Of a stretch of DNA of 64,000 bases, positions 41,552 to 50,784 are shown one piece after another. The notes beneath the pieces were generated by a model, which was given only the letters and a program-made list of their open reading frames with translations, had not been told where the DNA came from and did no database searches. The position numbers and the translations under genes were made by a program. The stretch spans positions 62,001 to 126,000 of the forward strand of contig NZ_CP162010.1 of NCBI RefSeq assembly GCF_041734645.1. The letters are read 5' to 3'. Position 1 is the stretch's first letter; each line of letters opens with the position of its first letter. Source of the stretch: Rodentibacter sp901420285 (GTDB lineage Bacteria; Pseudomonadota; Gammaproteobacteria; Enterobacterales; Pasteurellaceae).

Positions 41552-43606
41552 TTAGAATGTGATATTTAAATTCGTCCAGAGACGACGACCGTCTTCCACG
41601 GTCCAGCTGCCGCCGTTGGTGTTCACGCGTTCGCCGATTTGATTGGTGAGATTTAACAGCGCAACGTTTAAGGAGACGTTCGGACTGAATTGGTAAGTAC
41701 CACCGACATCCAGTGTGACGTAACCGGCGCGAGTGCGGTAGCGATTACGGTTGTCACCATTACGCGGATTCGCCCAAATTTGTTTGCCTTTATAAGCTAA
41801 GCGGGTATAAGCGCTGAAGTTGTCGTTGGCCATCCAATTCAGTTTAGCGCTGGCGCTATGTTTCGGCGTGTTATCTAACGGTAAACCGCGCAAGCTGGCG
41901 CGAGAAGCCGATAAATCTTCATCGGATTTGCGTTTGGAATGTTGATAAGTATAGGAAAGATCCATATTCCAACGTGGGTTGAACGGAATATGTGCGCTCA
42001 TTTCCAGTCCTTTAATATTGGCTTTGCCGACGTTGCTATATTCGTATAAACGGGCGCGTGTCGCCGGATCTGTTCGGCCGGTGTCGTGACTGGTAAGTTT
42101 GTTTTTAAAATCCGTGTTAAAGACGGTCAGACCGACGTTCAAGTCATCACGGTTGTATATTAAACTCAATTCTTCATTTATGCTGGTTTCCGGTTTTAAA
42201 TTCGGGTTACCGTAAATCACGCCGGCACCGCGTTCGGTCGAAGTAATGTAGCTTTCGCTTAATTCACGAATACTTGGTGCGCGGAAAGCTTTCGCCACGC
42301 CACCTTTTAAGCTGAATTGATCGTTAATATGGTATACGCCGTAGATACGAGGGTTCCAGTGGGTACCGAATTTTTCATGGTGATCGAAACGGCTACCGAG
42401 AGTCAGTAAGAATTTATCGGCAAAATTGATTTCGTCTTCAGCAAAGAACGCATATTGTTTAATTTTATTTGTAGTGTTTTCATAATTCACTCTAATCGGG
42501 CGTACTCTGCGGTTAACGCTTAATACCGAATCATCTCGCAGTTTGGCCTGTTGATATTGTCCGCCGAAGACAAAGAAATGATTTGCAGCCGGTAACATTA
42601 ATTTCCCATCAAAAACATTGTTGGTAATTTCCGGTTTGCGGGAATCTGTTACGCCGTTTGTGCTGACTTCGCGTTTTGCCTTTTCTTGATAAAAACTCAA
42701 TTCTGAGGCCATAAAATTCCAATCCGCTCGGTGGGTTAGTGACCAATGATTACGAATTGCTCGTGTGTTGCTTGGGTTATTAGGCGTTGTACTGCCGCCG
42801 CGCGTTGTGAAAAGTGCGATAGATTTTCCCGGTGTTTCATCTTTTTCGAGGAAGTGGCGACCGCCTTCTAAAATAAAGGTTTGTTTATCGGTCGGTGTGA
42901 AAGTCAATTTCGTATTGAGATTGCGGTTTTTATTTTTATTAGATGCACCGACGATTTCGTCTTCTTGGCGATAATTACCGCCGCCATAAATTTGCCAACC
43001 GAGTAAATTTTTAATTAGCGGGCCGGAAACAAAAAAGTTACCGTGATAACCGTCACCGAATGCGGTTTTATCGTGCACGGTAAAACCGCTTGAAAGTGAG
43101 CCGGTCCATTCTTCCGTGGCGTCTTTCGTAATAATGTTCACTACGCCACCCATAGCGTCGGAACCATACAGGGAAGACATTGGGCCACGAACCACTTCAA
43201 TGCGTTCAATTGCATTCAATGGCGGCATAAACCCGCCTTCAAAACCACCGTTACCGTTCGGACGGGATTCGCGCGTATTCTGACGACGACCGTCCACCAT
43301 AATTAACGTGTAGTCAGGCGGTAAACCGCGTAAGGAAATATCTGTGCGATTGGCATTACTGCCGCTGACATTTACACCAGGTACGTCTTGTAATGCATTT
43401 TCCAGATTATTGACCGGATGTTGTTTTAGCTGTTGCCGATTTATGACGCTAATACTTGCCGGCGCATCTTTAAGAGCTTGCGAAGTGCCTGCGGCAGTTA
43501 CCACGATTTCATCAAGTTTTTCCGTTTTTTGCTCATTTGCCGTCGCGTTTGCGGCAAAAATGCCACTTAAGGCTAAGCTGATTGAGGTAAGTTTCATTAG
43601 TTTCAT
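41552..43606 (-). CDS. TonB-dependent outer-membrane receptor, FepA/CirA-like
   Basis: A 684-aa receptor: signal peptide (cleavage near ATA-NEQ), a TonB box (DEIVVTA), a plug domain (ISVINRQQLKQHPVNNLENAL, LRGLPPDYTLIMVDGRR, PLNAIERIEVVRGPMSSLYG) and a 22-strand barrel ending LWTNLNITF with terminal Phe. The plug resembles enterobactin/catecholate receptors. Paired with the esterase, it probably imports a siderophore. Upstream sequence (43620-43660) has an AT-rich GAATTATTC dyad near a possible Fur site, but the match to consensus is poor. Confidence 0.88.
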   Translation of the reverse strand: MKLMKLTSISLALSGIFAANATANEQKTEKLDEIVVTAAGTSQALKDAPASISVINRQQLKQHPVNNLENALQDVPGVNVSGSNANRTDISLRGLPPDYTLIMVDGRRQNTRESRPNGNGGFEGGFMPPLNAIERIEVVRGPMSSLYGSDAMGGVVNIITKDATEEWTGSLSSGFTVHDKTAFGDGYHGNFFVSGPLIKNLLGWQIYGGGNYRQEDEIVGASNKNKNRNLNTKLTFTPTDKQTFILEGGRHFLEKDETPGKSIALFTTRGGSTTPNNPSNTRAIRNHWSLTHRADWNFMASELSFYQEKAKREVSTNGVTDSRKPEITNNVFDGKLMLPAANHFFVFGGQYQQAKLRDDSVLSVNRRVRPIRVNYENTTNKIKQYAFFAEDEINFADKFLLTLGSRFDHHEKFGTHWNPRIYGVYHINDQFSLKGGVAKAFRAPSIRELSESYITSTERGAGVIYGNPNLKPETSINEELSLIYNRDDLNVGLTVFNTDFKNKLTSHDTGRTDPATRARLYEYSNVGKANIKGLEMSAHIPFNPRWNMDLSYTYQHSKRKSDEDLSASRASLRGLPLDNTPKHSASAKLNWMANDNFSAYTRLAYKGKQIWANPRNGDNRNRYRTRAGYVTLDVGGTYQFSPNVSLNVALLNLTNQIGERVNTNGGSWTVEDGRRLWTNLNITF

Positions 43607-43812
43607 AAAGGTTCCTTTGGTTATTAAGAATTATTCCTATTTATCATACAGAAACTTGTTAAAATCTCAAAGAAGCAATTCAGTTAATGTTAAATTTCGA
43701 TCGTTTCACTCAAAATATCCTCCGCTATCTTTCATTATTTTTTGCTTTGATTATTTTTGACTTTCATCACAGATTTCAACTAAAAAAAGCATGAAATGGA
43801 GTTGATTTCCCA

Positions 43813-43834
43813 AAATGAGATCTAGTTAACATTT
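43813..43834 (+). promoter_or_regulatory. CRP site upstream of pckA
   Basis: AAATGAGATCTAGTTAACATTT matches the CRP consensus palindrome at 19 of 22 positions (half-sites TGAGA and TAACA, six-base spacer). It lies about 70-90 bases before pckA, a gluconeogenic gene for which CRP control is expected. Confidence 0.65.
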
Positions 43835-43900
43835 TTTTTAATGGTCTTTCTTTAGAATAAACCTAACTAAATTTTAAACTTTGATCTATAGAGGTGACTT

Positions 43901-45517
43901 ATGACAGACGTGAAAAAAGTAGTTAAAGAACTCGAAGCCCTTGGCATTTATGACGTAAAAGAAGTTGTCTACAATCCGAGCTATGAACAATTATTTGAAG
44001 AAGAAACTAAACCGGGTTTGGAAGGCTTTGAGAAAGGCACATTAACCACCACCGGTGCGGTGGCCGTGGATACCGGTATTTTTACCGGTCGTTCGCCAAA
44101 AGATAAATACATTGTATTAGACGAAAAAACCAAAGATATCGTTTGGTGGACTTCCGATGCAGCGAAAAACGACAATAAACCGATGAATCAATCCACATGG
44201 CAACACTTGAAAGATTTGGTCACCAATCAACTTTCTCGTAAACGTTTGTTTGTCATTGATGGTTTTTGCGGCGCCAGCGAAAAGGACCGCATTGCGGTGC
44301 GCATTGTGACCGAAGTGGCGTGGCAAGCGCACTTTGTGAAAAACATGTTTATTCGCCCGACGGAAGAACAACTTAAAAACTTTGAGCCGGATTTTGTAGT
44401 AATGAATGGTTCTAAAGTGACCAATCGGAATTGGAAAGAACAAGGCTTAAATTCCGAAAACTTCGTGGCCTTTAACTTAACTGAACGCATTCAATTAATC
44501 GGCGGTACTTGGTACGGTGGTGAAATGAAGAAAGGGATGTTCTCCATGATGAACTACTTCTTACCGTTGAAAGGCGTGGGTGCAATGCACTGTTCTGCTA
44601 ACGTAGGTAAAGACGGTGATGTGGCGGTATTCTTCGGCTTGTCCGGTACCGGTAAAACCACGCTTTCCACTGATCCGAAACGTCAATTAATCGGTGACGA
44701 CGAACACGGTTGGGACGATGTGGGTATCTTTAACTTTGAGGGCGGTTGCTACGCAAAAACTATCCACCTTTCCGAAGAAAACGAACCGGATATTTATCGC
44801 GCAATCCGTCGTGATGCGTTATTAGAAAACGTGGTTGTGCGTGCAGACGGTTCCGTAGATTTCGATGACGGTTCTAAAACAGAAAACACCCGCGTGTCCT
44901 ATCCGATTTATCACATCGATAACATTGTTAAACCGGTTTCCCGCGCCGGTCATGCCACTAAGGTAATTTTCTTAACGGCAGACGCGTTCGGTGTGTTGCC
45001 ACCGGTTTCTAAGTTGACACCGGAACAAACCAAATACTATTTCTTATCCGGCTTTACGGCGAAATTAGCGGGTACAGAACGCGGTATCACCGAACCAACA
45101 CCGACTTTTTCTGCCTGTTTCGGTGCGGCATTCTTAACGCTTCACCCTACCCAATATGCGGAAGTGTTAGTAAAACGCATGCAAGCGGCAGGGGCAGAAG
45201 CTTACTTGGTGAATACCGGTTGGAACGGCACGGGTAAACGTATCTCCATTAAAGATACGCGCGGTATCATCGACGCCATCTTAGATGGTTCAATCGAAAA
45301 AGCCCAAATGAGCGAATTACCGATCTTCAATTTAGCAATTCCTAAAGCCTTACCGGGCGTTGATTCTGCTATCTTAGATCCGCGCGATACTTACGCTGAC
45401 AAAGCGCAATGGGAGGCAAAAGCGAAAGATCTTGCCGGTCGTTTCGTGAAGAACTTCGAAAAATACGCGACTAATGCAGAAGGCAAAGCATTGATTTCTG
45501 CCGGTCCTAAAGCGTAG
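43901..45517 (+). CDS. pckA: Phosphoenolpyruvate carboxykinase (ATP)
   Basis: A 538-aa enzyme that interconverts oxaloacetate and PEP; in this family it also fixes CO2 in the fermentative succinate branch. Motifs: the ATP loop GLSGTGKTTLSTD near residue 250, the substrate-binding YGGEMKKGMF, and RGITEPTPTFSACFG. AGAGGTGA precedes the ATG. Ends at an inverted uptake-sequence terminator. Confidence 0.97.
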   Translation: MTDVKKVVKELEALGIYDVKEVVYNPSYEQLFEEETKPGLEGFEKGTLTTTGAVAVDTGIFTGRSPKDKYIVLDEKTKDIVWWTSDAAKNDNKPMNQSTWQHLKDLVTNQLSRKRLFVIDGFCGASEKDRIAVRIVTEVAWQAHFVKNMFIRPTEEQLKNFEPDFVVMNGSKVTNRNWKEQGLNSENFVAFNLTERIQLIGGTWYGGEMKKGMFSMMNYFLPLKGVGAMHCSANVGKDGDVAVFFGLSGTGKTTLSTDPKRQLIGDDEHGWDDVGIFNFEGGCYAKTIHLSEENEPDIYRAIRRDALLENVVVRADGSVDFDDGSKTENTRVSYPIYHIDNIVKPVSRAGHATKVIFLTADAFGVLPPVSKLTPEQTKYYFLSGFTAKLAGTERGITEPTPTFSACFGAAFLTLHPTQYAEVLVKRMQAAGAEAYLVNTGWNGTGKRISIKDTRGIIDAILDGSIEKAQMSELPIFNLAIPKALPGVDSAILDPRDTYADKAQWEAKAKDLAGRFVKNFEKYATNAEGKALISAGPKA

Positions 45518-45539
45518 TTATAAAAATTTGTTAAAAATC

Positions 45540-45577
45540 CGCCGCACTTTGGTAAATCAAAGTGCGGTGTTTTTTTG
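45540..45577 (+). terminator. Inverted uptake-sequence terminator of pckA
   Basis: CCGCACTTTG pairs with CAAAGTGCGG, followed by TGTTTTTTT. Confidence 0.88.
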
Positions 45578-45701
45578 TCTGATAATTAATATTCGGCAAT
45601 TGGAGTCGTTATTACGGCATTAGTTATAAATTTAAAAAAACGAGCAAGATGTTCGAGCTTGGTAAAAAAACTTGCCGAGTCATTAATCGAGTGCCCCAAA
45701 C

Positions 45702-45735
45702 AGCACCGCATTGAAGCCGTTCTCAATGCGGTGCT
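45702..45735. repeat. AATGCGGTGCT hairpin between pckA and hslV
   Basis: AGCACCGCATTGA pairs with TCAATGCGGTGCT around an eight-base loop. The 405-base gap also holds the pckA terminator and the hslV heat-shock promoter; no gene is visible. Confidence 0.7.
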
Positions 45736-45861
45736 ATTTCAATAGTTCGGCAATAATGTTGCAATGACTTACGCTTTGAAAAGGTTTCGAGGCGCTCAAT
45801 GAGTGTAATTTTGATTTCGCGTAACAGGGCATATTGGGAGATTTTTTAATTGCCCAAATAG

Positions 45862-45889
45862 CTTGAATTTTTTTAATTCATCGCCATAT
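45862..45889 (+). promoter_or_regulatory. Sigma-32-type heat-shock promoter of hslV
   Basis: CTTGAA at 45862-45867, then 14 bases, then CGCCATAT at 45882-45889, close to the CTTGAAA and CCCCATNT consensus. It lies 33 bases before hslV, a known heat-shock gene. Confidence 0.7.
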
Positions 45890-45922
45890 AGCGGAAAATT
45901 TTCTTAAATAAAAGGATAAAAA

Positions 45923-46447
45923 ATGACAACAATCGTAAGTGTCCGTCGCAACGGACAAGTCGTCGTTGGCGGCGATGGACAGGTTTCTTTAGGCAATACG
46001 GTGATGAAAGGTAACGCACGCAAAGTACGTCGTTTGTATAACGGCAAAGTGTTGGCGGGATTTGCCGGTGGTACGGCAGATGCTTTTACCTTATTTGAAT
46101 TGTTTGAACGTAAATTAGAAATGCACCAAGGGCATTTGCTGAAAAGTGCGGTGGAATTGGCGAAAGATTGGCGCACCGACCGCGCGTTGCGTAAATTGGA
46201 AGCGATGCTAATCGTGGCGGACGAGAAAGAAAGTTTGATTATCACCGGTATCGGCGATGTAGTACAACCGGAGGAAGATCAGATTCTTGCCATTGGTTCC
46301 GGCGGCAACTACGCGTTATCTGCCGCCCGTGCTTTGGTGGAAAATACTGATTTATCGGCGCGTGAAATTGTGGAGAAATCGTTGAAAATCGCCGGTGAGA
46401 TTTGCGTATTCACCAACACTAATTTCACTATTGAGGAATTACCTTAA
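45923..46447 (+). CDS. hslV: ATP-dependent protease peptidase subunit HslV
   Basis: A 174-aa proteasome-like peptidase; Thr2 in MTTIVSVRRNGQ becomes the N-terminal nucleophile after Met removal. The GGDGQVSLGNTVMKG motif and GFAGGTADAFTLFE are typical. It forms a double hexamer capped by HslU. The stop overlaps the start of sugE by one base (TTAATGG), unlike the direct hslV-hslU linkage of relatives. Confidence 0.96.
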   Translation: MTTIVSVRRNGQVVVGGDGQVSLGNTVMKGNARKVRRLYNGKVLAGFAGGTADAFTLFELFERKLEMHQGHLLKSAVELAKDWRTDRALRKLEAMLIVADEKESLIITGIGDVVQPEEDQILAIGSGGNYALSAARALVENTDLSAREIVEKSLKIAGEICVFTNTNFTIEELP

Positions 46448-46764
46448 TGGCTTGGCTTTGCTTGATTTTTGCCGGTTTGCTGGAAATTGGTTGGCCGATT
46501 GGGTTGAAAATGGCAGATAATCCGGAGACGCGAATTTCCGGTATTGTGATTGCCGTAATATTTATGTTTGGTAGCGGGGTATTATTGTGGTTAGCGCAAC
46601 GTACTATCCCGATAGGAACCGCTTATGGTGTATGGACAGGCATTGGTGCGGCGGGAGCCTTTATTGTTGGCGTGCTGTTCTATCAAGATCCGCTCACCTT
46701 TTGGCGGATCATTGGTGCATTATTAATTGTTAGTGGTGTTGTCGTTTTAAAAATGGCAGCCTAG
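46447..46764 (+). CDS. Small multidrug-resistance protein, SugE/Gdx (guanidinium exporter) type
   Basis: A 105-aa protein with four membrane spans. Membrane Glu13 in GLLEIGWPIGLK and the IPIGTAYGVWTGIGAAGAF motif follow the SugE/Gdx subgroup more than EmrE. Gdx exports guanidinium; SugE may give quaternary-ammonium tolerance. It is inserted between hslV and hslU (one-base overlap, then 18 bases to hslU), so it is likely driven by the heat-shock promoter. No guanidine riboswitch is seen. Confidence 0.88.
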   Translation: MAWLCLIFAGLLEIGWPIGLKMADNPETRISGIVIAVIFMFGSGVLLWLAQRTIPIGTAYGVWTGIGAAGAFIVGVLFYQDPLTFWRIIGALLIVSGVVVLKMAA

Positions 46765-46782
46765 TTATAGTAAGGAAAAATT

Positions 46783-48117
46783 ATGTCTGAAATAACACCT
46801 CGTGAAATAGTTTCTGAATTAGATCAACATATCATTGGCCAAAGCGACGCCAAGCGCGCAGTGGCGATTGCTCTGAGAAACCGTTGGCGCAGAATGCAGT
46901 TGCAAGAGCCAATGCGCCATGAAGTGACCCCGAAAAATATTCTTATGATTGGGCCGACCGGCGTGGGGAAAACTGAAATTGCCCGTCGTTTGGCAAAATT
47001 AGCCAATGCACCGTTCATTAAAGTGGAAGCCACTAAATTTACCGAAGTAGGGTATGTGGGTAAAGAAGTGGATTCCATTATTCGAGATTTAACCGATGGT
47101 GCAATGAAATTGGTTCGCCAACAAGAAATTGCTAAAAATCGCGTTAAAGCGGAAGATGCAGCGGAGGAGCGTATTTTAGATGCGTTGCTGCCGCCGGCAA
47201 AAAATCAATGGGGCGAGGTGGAGAATCATGATAGCAACAGTAGTACACGTCAAGCTTTCCGCAAAAAATTACGGGAAGGACAGCTAGACGAGAAAGAAAT
47301 CGAAATTGATGTTGCTGCTGGTGTATCTATGGGGGTGGAAATTATGGCGCCTCCAGGCATGGAAGAAATGACTAGCCAGTTGCAATCCATATTTCAAAAT
47401 CTCGGCAGTGAAAAAACTAAAAAACGTAAAATGAAAATTAAGGATGCTCTTAAAACCTTAATTGACGATGAAGCCGCGAAGTTGATTAACCCGGAAGAAT
47501 TGAAACAAAAAGCCATTGATGCAGTGGAACAAAACGGCATCGTGTTTATCGACGAAATCGACAAAATCTGTAAAAAAGGCGAATATAGCGGTGCAGATGT
47601 GTCGCGCGAAGGCGTGCAACGAGACTTGTTGCCGTTGGTAGAGGGTTCTACCGTCAATACCAAGCACGGTATGGTAAAAACCGATCATATTCTGTTTATT
47701 GCCTCCGGTGCGTTTCAAGTGGCGCGTCCGTCTGATTTGATTCCGGAATTACAAGGGCGTCTGCCGATTCGTGTGGAGCTTTCCGCACTCACCGCTGAGG
47801 ATTTTGAGCGTATTCTCACCGAGCCAAATGCCTCTTTGACCGAGCAATATAAAGCCTTAATGGCCACGGAAGGTGTGAATATCGAATTTACTCAAGATGC
47901 AATCAAGAAAATCGCCGAGGCGGCATTCCGCGTCAATGAGAAAACCGAAAATATCGGTGCGCGCCGTTTGCATACGGTGATGGAGCGCTTGATGGATAAA
48001 ATATCTTTCAATGCCAGTGATATGGACGAACAAACCGTCAGCATTGATGCATCGTATGTCAGCGAAGCGCTCGGCGATGTGATCGAGAACGAAGACTTAA
48101 GTCGCTTTATTCTTTAA
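46783..48117 (+). CDS. hslU: ATP-dependent protease ATPase subunit HslU
   Basis: A 444-aa AAA+ unfoldase. Walker A GPTGVGKTEIARRL (about 57-70), Walker B GIVFIDEIDKI and the sensor-2 region ENIGARRLHTV are present, with the I-domain between the Walker motifs and the C-terminal EDLSRFIL tail that activates HslV. AAGGAAAAATT precedes the start. Last gene of hslV-sugE-hslU. Confidence 0.97.
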   Translation: MSEITPREIVSELDQHIIGQSDAKRAVAIALRNRWRRMQLQEPMRHEVTPKNILMIGPTGVGKTEIARRLAKLANAPFIKVEATKFTEVGYVGKEVDSIIRDLTDGAMKLVRQQEIAKNRVKAEDAAEERILDALLPPAKNQWGEVENHDSNSSTRQAFRKKLREGQLDEKEIEIDVAAGVSMGVEIMAPPGMEEMTSQLQSIFQNLGSEKTKKRKMKIKDALKTLIDDEAAKLINPEELKQKAIDAVEQNGIVFIDEIDKICKKGEYSGADVSREGVQRDLLPLVEGSTVNTKHGMVKTDHILFIASGAFQVARPSDLIPELQGRLPIRVELSALTAEDFERILTEPNASLTEQYKALMATEGVNIEFTQDAIKKIAEAAFRVNEKTENIGARRLHTVMERLMDKISFNASDMDEQTVSIDASYVSEALGDVIENEDLSRFIL

Positions 48118-48175
48118 AATTCAATTTGTGCTAAACCTTAAGTATTATCTTCAGGTATTTTTGAGGGAATAATCT

Positions 48176-48206
48176 AATCCGCACTTTTAAGTGCGGATTG
48201 TTATTT
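48176..48206. terminator. Inverted uptake-sequence terminator between hslU and glpC
   Basis: AATCCGCACTT pairs with AAGTGCGGATT with a TT loop, between convergent genes. Confidence 0.8.
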
Positions 48207-48211
48207 TGAAT

Positions 48212-49492
48212 TTATGCTTCCATTGACATACAAAGCAAGGTCAATGGGTGAATACAAGTCACATTCGATGACATATCAATTTGCCATTTACAAGTTTGGC
48301 ATTCGGAAATGACGTAGTCAAACCCGCCTTCGTTGATGTTATCGAATAAGGTTTTACCGATGGCTTGTGACACATCGTAATTTTCTGCCTTGAAGCCGTA
48401 AGTTCCGGCAATACCACAGCATTGTGACGGTAGCATCACTAATTCTAACCCTGGTATTTGTTTCAACACTTCCAACGTGTAAGGCGCCCAGCCGGCTTTA
48501 TCCACGTGACACGCGGTGTGGTATGCCACACGCAACTTAAGCGGTTTGAGCGGTAGGGTTTTGCCTTCTTTGAAAAGTTGGTACAAGAAAGGCGTTACCA
48601 TATGAATATGCGGGCGCACTTTAGCGTTATCGATACCCAAAACATGATGATATTCATCACGTAAATTGAGCGAACAACTGGAGGCTTCGCTAATCACATC
48701 TAAGCCATTTTCATCCACCATTTTGCCAATATAATCAGTGTTGAATTGCGCAATGTTGCGTGCGCGTTCAGGGAAGCCGTTCACCATTAACGGCAAGCCA
48801 CAACATTTTTCCTTTTCAAGCAACATCACGCCGATATTCATGGCGTTGAATACTTTCAAAAATTCTTTGCCAAGCTGCGGATTGTTGTAGTTTACGTAAC
48901 AGCCGTGATAATACGCCACTTTACGGTGAAATTTTTGTTGGTCTTTTAACGCATTTTTCATATACCAGCTGCGGAACGTGCCAAAAGCATATTTTGGCAG
49001 TGTACGTTCTTTGCTGATTTTAAGCGTTTTTTCCAACATAAATTTGGTGGCTTTTAAACTCGTAATAGTGTTTACAATTGGCGCTAGTGGCGAGTTGATT
49101 TTACCCATTACATCCGTGTTACTTAAAATCGCATCACGCAATTTGTTCATTAATGGTTTCTTCGCCTGCGCCAAGTGATTATTACGGGCGCGTACGATTA
49201 AGTCACCGATTTTTACATCAGACGGACAAGCCACCTCACAGCGTTTGCAGTTAGTGCAATATTTAAGGGCGTCATCGTAAAGCTCGGCGGATTTTAAACG
49301 TAAACGCTCACCGTCAGGGCCGGATTGTTTCGGGCCCGGATAAAGCGGATTATTGCGCGAAACCGGACAAACGGCGGTACAAGCAGTACATTTAATGCAG
49401 CTTTCAAAACTTTCATCAATGTATTTGTGACTTGCCGGGGAGTTGAGCGAGCGCTTTGCGCTTTCGATTAATCGTTGAATGTTCGTATCCAT
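48212..49492 (-). CDS. glpC: Anaerobic glycerol-3-phosphate dehydrogenase subunit C
   Basis: A 426-aa membrane-associated iron-sulfur subunit that anchors GlpAB and passes electrons to menaquinone. Two ferredoxin-type clusters (CIKCTACTAVCPVS and CTNCKRCEVACPSD) sit at the N-terminus, and two CCG domains (YYHGCYVNY... KCCGLPL; HTACHVDKAG... CCGIAG) follow. Third gene of glpABC, eight bases after glpB. Confidence 0.95.
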   Translation of the reverse strand: MDTNIQRLIESAKRSLNSPASHKYIDESFESCIKCTACTAVCPVSRNNPLYPGPKQSGPDGERLRLKSAELYDDALKYCTNCKRCEVACPSDVKIGDLIVRARNNHLAQAKKPLMNKLRDAILSNTDVMGKINSPLAPIVNTITSLKATKFMLEKTLKISKERTLPKYAFGTFRSWYMKNALKDQQKFHRKVAYYHGCYVNYNNPQLGKEFLKVFNAMNIGVMLLEKEKCCGLPLMVNGFPERARNIAQFNTDYIGKMVDENGLDVISEASSCSLNLRDEYHHVLGIDNAKVRPHIHMVTPFLYQLFKEGKTLPLKPLKLRVAYHTACHVDKAGWAPYTLEVLKQIPGLELVMLPSQCCGIAGTYGFKAENYDVSQAIGKTLFDNINEGGFDYVISECQTCKWQIDMSSNVTCIHPLTLLCMSMEA

Positions 49493-49500
49493 ATCGCCCC

Positions 49501-50784
49501 CTATTTCGCTAAAATTTCATCAGCCACTGCCAACGCAGTCACCACTGCCACGCCCGAGCCGCAGCCGAGCTCAAGGGCATTAAAACCGCCGATCACATTA
49601 CCTGTAGCATATAAATTCGCTAAAAATTGACCGCACTTTTGCACTTGGCAATGTTCGTTGATTGCCACGCCTGCCGATTGATAAGGCTGCGGATTCGCGA
49701 ATCGGTGATTTGTCCAACTGAAGCGATCTTTGTCGTTGAAGCCTTCCACGCCGATAATGTCGGATTCAAACACCGGTTCATAAATTTTATCGAACTCGGA
49801 CACCAAGCCTTTACTGAAGAAACTGCCGGCTGCCAAGACGAAATTGTCCGCGATGATTTCTTCATCTTCTAATAAACGGGTTTTAATACAATGTACTCGG
49901 TCGCCTTCAAAATGCGCGTTAAGTGCACTGTCTCCGTTAATCATTAAACCGCCGAGCGATTCAAATTTACGGCGTAATTGAATGCGTTGACGCATACCGA
50001 GCAAAGACGGCGGCAATGTTGGCAATTCAAATAAGGCGAGTTTTGTCGCGTCGCGCAATGCATTCATAAATTCTTGATTTTCCAAACCGAAGCACGCCGG
50101 TAAGAGCACCGCATTGGCGCCTTGTGCCGACTCGATGATTTCGCTGACTAAATCATTAAACGCTAACTTATGTTCTAATAATTGCGCAATATTCACACTG
50201 CGGAACTCACGCGCGTTTTGGCGAAGTTCATCTAATTGCGGAATATTTAAGAATCCGCTCGTCACTTCACAATGGGCGAATTGCGGATTAAGTACTAAAT
50301 TCGCGGCTAGCAGTTGCGGTTGGAAATCGTGATAACCTTCAATGCCCAGCACTGCAATGCGTTTGTGCGGAAAGGTTTCGTTACCTTGCACGGTCGGTAC
50401 GCTGTTCGGTGAAAGCCACGCGCCACGTAGACTACCAAGACCGGTCACTCGCCAGTGATTTTTTTCGCTGGAGCCGATTAAATCTAAATTGAGCGCATTG
50501 GCTAAGCGTTCAAAATCTTGCGCTTTGGCAATCACTTTTTCCGCACCTAATAAACTATAAGGGTGCGCCGGTAATGCGGTGCGAAGTGCGGTCAAATTTT
50601 CGTTGATATTTTCAACCGCACTTCCATCCGGCATACGGCTTAACAGATCAAGAGAGCCGGAAGCGAAGTCGATGGCTGCTTGGCCGTTATTAATAATCAC
50701 GCAACGTTTGCCGCGTTGTTGAAGGGCAATGCCGCAAGTTAAACCGGCAAGACCACCGCCGATAATGGCTACATCAAAATTCAT
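49501..50784 (-). CDS. glpB: Anaerobic glycerol-3-phosphate dehydrogenase subunit B
   Basis: A 427-aa flavoprotein subunit (FMN in E. coli). Starts at MNFDVAIIGGGLAGLTCGIAL (50784), overlapping the glpA stop by 11 bases; the upstream extension is rejected. The C-terminal GNVIGGFNALELGCGSGVAVV segment is typical. Middle gene of glpABC. Confidence 0.94.
   Translation of the reverse strand: MNFDVAIIGGGLAGLTCGIALQQRGKRCVIINNGQAAIDFASGSLDLLSRMPDGSAVENINENLTALRTALPAHPYSLLGAEKVIAKAQDFERLANALNLDLIGSSEKNHWRVTGLGSLRGAWLSPNSVPTVQGNETFPHKRIAVLGIEGYHDFQPQLLAANLVLNPQFAHCEVTSGFLNIPQLDELRQNAREFRSVNIAQLLEHKLAFNDLVSEIIESAQGANAVLLPACFGLENQEFMNALRDATKLALFELPTLPPSLLGMRQRIQLRRKFESLGGLMINGDSALNAHFEGDRVHCIKTRLLEDEEIIADNFVLAAGSFFSKGLVSEFDKIYEPVFESDIIGVEGFNDKDRFSWTNHRFANPQPYQSAGVAINEHCQVQKCGQFLANLYATGNVIGGFNALELGCGSGVAVVTALAVADEILAK

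Noticed and set aside
43620..43660. Fur box upstream of the TonB-dependent receptor
   Set aside because: Only about half of the consensus positions match in the best alignment; not listed as a feature.
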